IMG/VR virus record: IMGVR_UViG_3300035181_002226
Span: 1-23,394 of that record
Origin: a virus
Strand: one strand, 5' to 3'
Length of the DNA stretch: 23,394 bases
Translations under genes and position numbers: made by a program
Part shown: positions 18,742-23,394 of the stretch, one piece after another
Numbering within the stretch: position 1 is the first letter of the stretch
Layout of the letters: each line of letters opens with the position of its first letter
The notes under the pieces: generated by a model
Database searches by the model: none
Told to the model about the DNA's origin: nothing
What the model saw: the letters and a program-made list of their open reading frames with translations, nothing else

Positions 18742-19809
18742 TTAAGATATTTTAAGAACATCAGTTTCATTCAAATCTTTGGCCATAACATAACCTCTGT
18801 TTTCTGTCCAAATTTTATGGTCAGGAGTACAAACGATTTGTTTGCCAGATTCAGTATCTGTTATTCTCATTACTTTAGCTTTAGGCGAAGTCATAGCAAA
18901 ATCAGTAACTTCTTTGAATGAAATTTCTTTTGTTTCAGTATTCATAGACTTTACTTTATCGCCTATTTTTATATCTTTTAGTTTTTTATAGCCTTCTTCT
19001 GTTTCTAATATAGAATCGCCAGATAAGCATAACTGTGAAGTTGTTATTTTCCATCCAGCTTTCACATACAATTCATTCAAATTCTTATTAGCGTTTTCCG
19101 AAAAGAATAGATAAGGTTCGCCGTGTTGATGTCTCTTAGTAAGAATTTTTGTAAATATGTCAAAAGCATCTAGAGTTTTTACTACACTTCCGTCTTTTCT
19201 AGAGTATAGGTTATATGACTCGCCGTTTATGACAGCATTTAAAAACTCATCAGTAAGTTTTACTGCGTGATGTAGTTTAGGCATCCTTCTTTCTATAGAA
19301 GCACCTTTTGTAGTTCTCATTTCTATAAATTCTTCTATTTCAGGATGATGTACATCTAGATAAATTGCTTGAGAGGCTCTTCTCAAACCTCCTTGAGAAA
19401 TACCTTGAGCAATAGACTCGCTTATTTTTAGGAAAGGCATTATACCTGATGTTTTACCGTTCTTAGTTTTAGCGCCTACCTCTCTTACTTCTGAGAAGTC
19501 ATTTCCTATACCACCTCCAGCAGCACCAAGAACCATAGCCTCATAATATTTGTTAAAGATATCATTAAGAGAATCTGAAGTTTGCTGTACGAAACAAGAA
19601 ATAGGTAAACCTCTTTCATTTCCTAGATTCGCTGTTATTGGTGTTGATGTTCTAAACCAATTTCGCTCAAAATAGCTATAAAGTCTTTTTTCGTGTTCGG
19701 GATTGTCGGCTCCAGCGCGACAAACTCTTTTGTAAACGTCTTCGGGTTTTTCTCCTGCTGCAGGATTCACATACGACTCTTGAAGCATAATTCTTTCAAA
19801 TTCGTTCAT
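18742..19809 (-). CDS. nrdA: NrdA N-terminal half::IntN (split-intein gene)
   Basis: 355 residues: 260 of NrdA, then a 95-residue N-intein. NrdA motifs include ISCFVQQTSDSLNDIF (Cys72, E. coli C225 equivalent), LGAAGGGIG, and QGGLRRASQAIYLDVHHPEI. The extein starts MNEFERIMLQESYVNPAAGE, directly at the catalytic ten-helix region, so the N-terminal ATP-cone of longer class Ia enzymes is absent and dATP feedback at that site is not expected. The joined NrdA would be about 585 residues, versus 754 in T4. The last extein residues are TTSQL, with splicing joining Leu260 to the radical Cys. ATG 19807-19809 follows AAAGGAAAAAG. Confidence 0.94.
   Translation of the reverse strand: MNEFERIMLQESYVNPAAGEKPEDVYKRVCRAGADNPEHEKRLYSYFERNWFRTSTPITANLGNERGLPISCFVQQTSDSLNDIFNKYYEAMVLGAAGGGIGNDFSEVREVGAKTKNGKTSGIMPFLKISESIAQGISQGGLRRASQAIYLDVHHPEIEEFIEMRTTKGASIERRMPKLHHAVKLTDEFLNAVINGESYNLYSRKDGSVVKTLDAFDIFTKILTKRHQHGEPYLFFSENANKNLNELYVKAGWKITTSQLCLSGDSILETEEGYKKLKDIKIGDKVKSMNTETKEISFKEVTDFAMTSPKAKVMRITDTESGKQIVCTPDHKIWTENRGYVMAKDLNETDVLKIS
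18745..19029 (-). other. Split intein N-part (IntN), 95 aa
   Basis: It begins CLSGDSILETEEGYKKLKDI (block A, Cys1) and contains IVCTPDHKIWTENRGYVMAK (block B, Thr-x-x-His). It ends DLNETDVLKIS and a stop. Its length is typical of phage-type split inteins such as gp41-1. There is no endonuclease between the two halves, only 15 nt. Confidence 0.94.
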
Positions 19810-19834
19810 TCTTTTTCCTTTCGTGAGATAAAAT

Positions 19835-19866
19835 GGGGAGGCTATTTATTTTTAAATAACCATCCC
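19835..19866 (-). terminator. Hairpin between clpP and nrdA
   Basis: As minus-strand RNA, GGGA-U-GGUUAUUUA pairs with UAAAUAGCC-UCCC (one bulged U, one G-U) around an AAAA loop, followed by CATTTTATC. It lies about 30 nt after the clpP stop and 25 nt before the nrdA start. It could be a weak terminator or a leader structure limiting nrdA readthrough. Confidence 0.55.
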
Positions 19867-19896
19867 TTTGAGTATATTCTGTAAATTATTTTAATA

Positions 19897-20484
19897 TCAG
19901 TTCGTCGGTTTCTCTTTAATGTGATCAATAGCTCCAAATTCTAAAGCTTCTTTTGGAGACATCCAACAGTCTCTTTCTAATTTGTCATAAATTACTTCTT
20001 TTTTTTGTCCTGTATTTTCACTTAGAATTTCATACAGTCTTTCTTTAAGGAACATAACTTCTTTGTAGTGAATTCCTATATCAGTTACCTGTCCTTGTAC
20101 TCCCGATAAAGGTTGATGGAAGAGTATACGAGAATTAGGTAAAGTGTATCTTTGACCTTTAGTACCGCAAGAAAGAATGAAAGCTCCCATTGAAGCTGCT
20201 TGACCAATACAAACAGTTCTAACAGGAGAAGAAATAGTTCTCATAATATCAACTAGAGAAAAGCCGTCTGTAATTACTCCTCCTGGAGAGTTTATAAGCA
20301 TAGTTATTTGCTCGTCCGAAACAGAATCAAGATAAAGCAGCTGAGATATCACTGAAGTAACAAGTTCTTCTTCTATTTCTCCTACAAGAAATACTGTTCT
20401 ATTTTTATTAAATAGTCGGCTATAACAGTCATACTGTTTTTCGCCTCTAGTATTTGATTCAATTGCTATTGGATTTACTATCAT
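19897..20484 (-). CDS. clpP: ClpP-family ATP-dependent protease subunit
   Basis: 195 residues (E. coli ClpP 207). ClpP forms a double-heptamer chamber that degrades proteins fed by ClpX or ClpA. The catalytic triad is Ser98 (GQAASMGAF), His123 (ILFHQPL) and Asp172 (ERDCWMS). YDCYSRLFNKNRTVFLVGEI, INSPGGVITDG and the His-proximal LPNSRI are all standard. The N-terminus (NPIAIESNTRGEKQYD) retains the axial-loop start and has little or no propeptide. No Clp ATPase is encoded in the window, so the phage enzyme would need a host or distant unfoldase. ATG 20482-20484 follows AAAAGGAAC. Degrading tmRNA-tagged proteins (tag ending ELAA) is an attractive role. Confidence 0.95.
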   Translation of the reverse strand: MIVNPIAIESNTRGEKQYDCYSRLFNKNRTVFLVGEIEEELVTSVISQLLYLDSVSDEQITMLINSPGGVITDGFSLVDIMRTISSPVRTVCIGQAASMGAFILSCGTKGQRYTLPNSRILFHQPLSGVQGQVTDIGIHYKEVMFLKERLYEILSENTGQKKEVIYDKLERDCWMSPKEALEFGAIDHIKEKPTN

Positions 20485-20500
20485 AAAGTTCCTTTTGATT

Positions 20501-21016
20501 TTACTTCTGTGGATATATTACTTTTATGCCGCATTTTTCTAGTAATTCAATACCAGAAAGATCTCTATATGGCTCTTTAAATACTACAGTTTTTATTCCT
20601 GATTGTATTATCAACTTAGCACAATCAACACAAGGTGAAAGAGTAACATAAAGAGTAGCTCCTTCAGCAGAATTATTTGATTTAGCTAGTTTAGAAAGAG
20701 CGTTCAATTCTGCGTGAAGACACTCTGTTTTAGTAACAAGAAAATGTCCTGTTCCATCACAACGATCACAATCAACCATACCGTGAACAATATCGACTGA
20801 ACCGCTTCCATTACAATAAGAACAAGTAATTAAGTCTTCACATCTATTATCCATTCCTGAAGGCATACCATTCCAACCCATAGCGATTATGTTACCATCT
20901 TTAACAATAACACAACCTACTTTCTTTCTTTCAGCAAAAGACATTAGTGAACATCTTTCTGCTATGTCCATATAGAAATTATGATATTTCTTTTCTTTGT
21001 CTGTTAAAGTGTTCAT
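20501..21016 (-). CDS. dCMP deaminase with an embedded DnaJ-like zinc motif
   Basis: 171 residues. It deaminates dCMP to dUMP, the precursor for dTMP, using a catalytic zinc. Active-site motifs are CLHAELNAL (His101, Glu103 as proton shuttle) and LSPCVDCAK (Cys129, Cys132). The N-terminal part RKKVGCVIVKDGNIIAMGWN and SGMDNRCED is family-typical. Between these, residues 65-90 contain CSYCNGSG and CDRCDGTG, two CxxCxGxG knuckles as in the DnaJ zinc-finger domain. They occupy the place where phage dCMP deaminases carry a different structural zinc site and insert. Its promoter is at 21039, and AAAAGGAAT precedes ATG 21014-21016. Confidence 0.92.
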   Translation of the reverse strand: MNTLTDKEKKYHNFYMDIAERCSLMSFAERKKVGCVIVKDGNIIAMGWNGMPSGMDNRCEDLITCSYCNGSGSVDIVHGMVDCDRCDGTGHFLVTKTECLHAELNALSKLAKSNNSAEGATLYVTLSPCVDCAKLIIQSGIKTVVFKEPYRDLSGIELLEKCGIKVIYPQK

Positions 21017-21038
21017 AATATTCCTTTTAAAGGAAGAA

Positions 21039-21060
21039 ATTATAGCTCTGGAAAGTTTAA
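21039..21060 (-). promoter_or_regulatory. Promoter for the dCMP deaminase gene
   Basis: Minus-strand GCTATAAT (-10 at 21039-21044) with a TTTAAAC-like element at 21055-21060. The upstream second element falls in the end of the GroES-like gene. It is weaker than the canonical copies. Confidence 0.6.
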
Positions 21061-21063
21061 ATT

Positions 21064-21363
21064 TTAATTGTGTCTCAAAAAGACTTTATGTAACTTAAAT
21101 TGTATAAATCTTTCTTGGGTTTTTACATAGTTTTTACCACAAATAGAATAAGACAAGCAATATGCTTTTTCAAATATTACTCTATCACCTTCTTTGATAT
21201 TTTTTACTTTTTTACCAACAGCAATTACAGTACCTTTAGCTTGTCTTTCTGAATCAATTCTTTCACCTTCTTCATCAGAAGTATCAAGTTCATCAGAATC
21301 AAGCTCTATTACTATATCTCTTTTGTTTAACCATAAAAGAATTGATTGTGTTTCTTCTGACAT
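21064..21363 (-). CDS. GroES-like co-chaperonin paralog, degenerate mobile loop
   Basis: 99 residues. The core KGTVIAVGKKVKNIKEGDRVIFEKAY and the C-terminal strand aligning with the sister gene identify a Cpn10 beta-barrel (GroES pattern G.V.AVG......VGD.V.F). The segment where GroES carries the flexible GroEL-binding loop reads LDTSDEEGERIDSERQ, acidic and without the hydrophobic Ile-Val-Leu-type tripeptide. It also has an extended C-terminus (FKLHKVFLRHN). It may form mixed rings with the other copy or have lost GroEL binding. ATG 21361-21363 with AAAGGAAG; own promoter at 21412. Confidence 0.78.
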   Translation of the reverse strand: MSEETQSILLWLNKRDIVIELDSDELDTSDEEGERIDSERQAKGTVIAVGKKVKNIKEGDRVIFEKAYCLSYSICGKNYVKTQERFIQFKLHKVFLRHN

Positions 21364-21411
21364 ATTCTTCCTTTATTGAATCTTTGGTTATTAGATTTCT
21401 TTTCAAGAAGA

Positions 21412-21444
21412 ATTATAGCTAAAATTTTCTTAAATTTAACTTTA
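21412..21444 (-). promoter_or_regulatory. Campylobacterota-type phage promoter
   Basis: Minus-strand GCTATAAT (21412-21417), CTTAA complement at 21429 (+17) and a degenerate CTTTAA at 21440 (+28). It separates the two GroES-like genes into different transcription starts. Confidence 0.78.
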
Positions 21445-21474
21445 ATCTTTTAAGAAATTTTTAGCTTAAAAAGT

Positions 21475-21762
21475 TTAATCCATTTTGAGTTGAATATGTT
21501 TCTCCAGAATCTGTGTATACTTCTTATCACCAACAGTGTAATCGATACCGAACTCTTTTCCAAAAACTACTTTATCACCGACTTCGACCTCTTTTACTTT
21601 ACTACCAACAACAACTACAGTACCTTGAGTTTGTCTATCTAAAACAGATCTATTTCCTACTCCAGTAATAATACCAGACTCAGTTATTTGTTCGTACGGA
21701 TCAAGTTCTATTACTACATCTTTTTTATTAACCCATCTAGGAACTGAAGGAAATTCAAACAT
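21475..21762 (-). CDS. GroES-like co-chaperonin (Cpn10 fold, gp31-like role)
   Basis: 95 residues, the GroES length. DVVIELDPYEQITESGIITG contains the mobile loop with the hydrophobic GIIT tripeptide (GroES GGIVLTG). The barrel follows: QGTVVVVGSKVKEVEVGDKV, then VFGKEFGIDYTV and a closing strand HIQLKM. GroES caps the host GroEL chamber; T4 gp31 does the same to fold the large capsid protein, so a role in virion folding is likely. The first strand differs (PRWVNKKDVVIEL). AGAAAGGAG precedes ATG 21760-21762. It lies directly upstream of a second, loop-less paralog. Confidence 0.87.
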   Translation of the reverse strand: MFEFPSVPRWVNKKDVVIELDPYEQITESGIITGVGNRSVLDRQTQGTVVVVGSKVKEVEVGDKVVFGKEFGIDYTVGDKKYTQILEKHIQLKMD

Positions 21763-21774
21763 ATTTTCTCCTTT

Positions 21775-22260
21775 CTAAAGTAAATCTTCACCTATTTTCA
21801 AAAACTCTTCAAATTGATAAATGAAATAGTCTTTATATAGAGAAACTATCTCTAGTTCATAGTAAATTTTCGAGAAGACTATTATAGGACAGTTATTGTA
21901 TTTTACAATTAGAAGCGGCTGTTTTTTAGCATTTTCGGCGTCAGTTTCAGCTTGTTCTAGCCAAGTATCCCATTGTGTGACTTTGCCTTCTATAATAGAC
22001 TTAAATGATGGAGGAGTTTTATACGCTTTACACTCAATAGTAAATCTAAAGTCTTTAGGAGTGATTATATCTCCAAAGTCTTGGTGTTCTTCTAAATGTG
22101 TTTCAGTTCTAAATTGATTTTTTCCGCCGAAGAACGCACCAGAATTAGCGTTTCTATAAAAAGATTGTTTCTTCCCGTAATAGTCTTCGAAAACTTCTGA
22201 TAGTCTATTTGCTACTATTCTTTCGAAGCTATTACCTTTTTGTTTGCTGTTTATTCCCAC
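21775..22260 (-). CDS. PD-(D/E)xK nuclease, RecU/Holliday-resolvase-like
   Basis: 161 residues from GTG 22258-22260 with AAAGGAT upstream. Motifs: KGNSFERIVANRL with Glu13, then FYRNANSGAFFGGKNQFR, then DFGDI with Asp64, and FTIECKAY with Glu76 and Lys78. The order E...GD(I)...ECK is the PD-(D/E)xK catalytic core, and the N-terminal G.KGN.FER pattern resembles Holliday junction resolvases and phage RecB-like nucleases. A role in recombination, branch resolution or replication intermediates is likely; the exact substrate cannot be told. A -10 box lies at 22303. Confidence 0.85.
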   Translation of the reverse strand: MGINSKQKGNSFERIVANRLSEVFEDYYGKKQSFYRNANSGAFFGGKNQFRTETHLEEHQDFGDIITPKDFRFTIECKAYKTPPSFKSIIEGKVTQWDTWLEQAETDAENAKKQPLLIVKYNNCPIIVFSKIYYELEIVSLYKDYFIYQFEEFLKIGEDLL

Positions 22261-22302
22261 AAAAATCCTTTCATATTTTTATTTTAACTTATTTTAGTTT
22301 AA

Positions 22303-22308
22303 AATTAT
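22303..22308 (-). promoter_or_regulatory. Possible -10 box for the nuclease gene
   Basis: Minus-strand TATAAT inside the last codons of the Gly-rich gene, about 43 nt before the nuclease GTG. The upstream TTAAG repeats are not clear because that DNA is coding, so this is a candidate only. Confidence 0.4.
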
Positions 22309-22802
22309 AACCAAAACAGATAACCATTAAAGGAAAGATCTAATGGAATTCCGCTAACAATTCTTACAGCGCCTACTCCGTAATTACTAGAAGAGTCTGT
22401 AGACGGAGATCCATAACCGCTTGAACCATTCCAAGTTCTTACATAAATGCCGTCTCCGCCACCATCTCCGACACCGCCGTAACCAGTTTGGTATGTACCT
22501 CCTCCATTTCCAGCAACAAAATATGGAGAAATAAAAAATGAAGTCTCTCCAGGAGTATTTGAGTTATTTGCTGTAGTACCGCCTTTTCCTACTTTAACAA
22601 GGTATTGTGTTCCTGGAACAACAGGAATATTTGTTTTCCATCCTATTCCTCCACCAACACCAGAACTTGTGCTAGAACTATAGCCTCCGCCGCCTATACA
22701 TAGTGTTGTAACTTTTGAAACTCCGACAGGACAAGTCCAATAATAAGTACCAGGAACAGTAAACCTATCATTAACTTTTACTGTTGTATCATTATAAAAC
22801 AT
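22305..22802 (-). CDS. Gly-rich tail-fibre/adhesin-like protein, 165 aa
   Basis: 165 residues. Pattern: FTVPGTYYWTCPVGVSKVTT, then CIGGGGYSSS, then GGGIGWKTNIPVVPGTQYLV, further Gly-rich loops, and NYGVGAVRIVSG near the end. This is the common phage Gly-rich module (W..P.GV..V....GGGG...GGGLGWKN.I.V.PG..Y.V.VG.GG ... GAVRI) seen in tail fibres, receptor-binding proteins and adhesins. It is probably displayed on the virion. Its ATG overlaps the protease stop (TAATG), so the two are made together. The sequence here is the whole protein, shorter than many fibres that carry the module. Confidence 0.8.
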   Translation of the reverse strand: MFYNDTTVKVNDRFTVPGTYYWTCPVGVSKVTTLCIGGGGYSSSTSSGVGGGIGWKTNIPVVPGTQYLVKVGKGGTTANNSNTPGETSFFISPYFVAGNGGGTYQTGYGGVGDGGGDGIYVRTWNGSSGYGSPSTDSSSNYGVGAVRIVSGIPLDLSFNGYLFWL

Positions 22803-23394
22803 TATTTTCTCCTAAAAAGGTTTTTAAAAAAGATTTTGATTTTATCTAAAAGAGTTATTTGTTTCACATCATTCTGTAAATTTGTGTCAATCTCAGACAT
22901 TACCCACAAATCTAATATATCTCCTGATATATCTTCATAAGGTAAACAAATAAAACCATTATTTCCCCACTGAGAACTCCAAGAGTTTTCTATAATTAGA
23001 TTATCCCCATCATATCCTACTATTACCATAGTATGACCGCCTTTATCTTCGCCTCTAGGTGTAGATTTAAATGCTTTTACTTGTTCTTCAAATACACTTT
23101 GAACACCAGCAGAGAAAAATCTATCGTCAATATTCATTCCTATTATTATAGGTTTCTTTTCACAAATTGCTTGTTTGATTGATTTTAAAGTATTGTCTTT
23201 TTGTTCAATAATTCTTTCATATTTCAATACTCTGTTCTTTTTTGCTTCATCAATAACAGATTGAGGCGGTTGAGTTTCAATATTATTGAGATCGAATTTC
23301 CAGCGTTCTTCTGCGCATATTCCGTAGTTATAAAGACATTTACATACATCTCTAGTGTATGCACCGTTATCTTTACCTTCTAATTTTGAATTTC
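22802..23394 (-). CDS. Papain-like (C1A) cysteine protease, N-terminus outside window
   Basis: The frame runs from the window edge to a stop at 22802-22804, 196 visible residues; a TTG at 23227 is internal and not the true start. The visible part begins LEGKDNGAYTRDVCKCLYNY GI. It includes the substrate-binding region and the catalytic His in KGGHTMVIVGYDGDNLIIEN and the Asn in NSWSSQWGNNGFICLPYEDI, the C1A H...NSWG.WG pattern. The catalytic Cys should be upstream, outside the window. A C-terminal extension of about 30 residues ends basic and hydrophobic (LLDKIKIFFKNLFRRK), possibly a membrane or virion anchor. Phage members are thought to act in virion maturation or host envelope processing. 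It is coupled to the Gly-rich protein. Confidence 0.9.
   Translation of the reverse strand, partial: NSKLEGKDNGAYTRDVCKCLYNYGICAEERWKFDLNNIETQPPQSVIDEAKKNRVLKYERIIEQKDNTLKSIKQAICEKKPIIIGMNIDDRFFSAGVQSVFEEQVKAFKSTPRGEDKGGHTMVIVGYDGDNLIIENSWSSQWGNNGFICLPYEDISGDILDLWVMSEIDTNLQNDVKQITLLDKIKIFFKNLFRRK

Overview
The window is a piece of a large, AT-rich, T4-like (myovirus-type) bacteriophage genome. Essentially every gene is on the minus strand, packed with short gaps or 1-14 nt overlaps, and mostly preceded by AAAGGA-type ribosome binding sites. The T4-like replication and nucleotide core (ATP-dependent DNA ligase, gp41-like helicase, gp62-like clamp-loader subunit, NrdA/NrdB, dCMP deaminase) supports this. 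The host is probably a campylobacterotum. A recurrent minus-strand promoter has TATAAT plus CTTAA-type (minus TTAAG) elements starting 17 and 28 nt upstream and no -35 box, as in Campylobacter/Helicobacter sigma-70 promoters. The phage tmRNA tag also resembles epsilonproteobacterial tags. Host identity is an inference.

Layout by coordinate (transcription runs right to left). 1-2953: partial large protein with a nucleotidyltransferase-like motif, a small acidic protein and a GT9-like glycosyltransferase. 3008-6266: small accessory genes, including a VapD-family protein, a tandem paralog pair and two tiny hydrophobic ORFs. 6339-7640: DNA ligase. 7719-9938: accessory genes, with two extreme Gly-rich repeat proteins flanking a DUF6948-like protein. 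9957-12282: a translation-rescue block with smpB, a yqeY-like gene, a complete tmRNA gene (11342-11629, tag ANNTNFKPAAELAA), about 430 nt of hairpin-dense non-coding DNA, and a small exported Lys/Ala-rich protein. 12409-15734: helicase, DHH phosphoesterase, gp62-like protein and calcineurin-like phosphoesterase. 15738-19809: a membrane protein, then ribonucleotide reductase. NrdB carries a 139-aa mini-intein, and NrdA is broken into two genes by a split intein. 19897-22260: ClpP, dCMP deaminase with an embedded DnaJ-like zinc motif, two tandem GroES-like co-chaperonins, and a PD-(D/E)xK nuclease. 22305-23394: a Gly-rich tail or adhesin-like protein and a partial papain-like protease.

Two themes stand out. 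First, the phage appears to encode its own ribosome-rescue and tag-degradation set: tmRNA, SmpB, ClpP, GroES-like proteins and a YqeY-like protein. An unrecognised, highly structured RNA region lies directly upstream of the tmRNA, with two diverged tandem units about 92-96 nt apart. Second, both ribonucleotide reductase subunits depend on protein splicing at catalytic sites: trans-splicing at the predicted thiyl-radical cysteine of NrdA, and cis-splicing between two metal ligands of NrdB.
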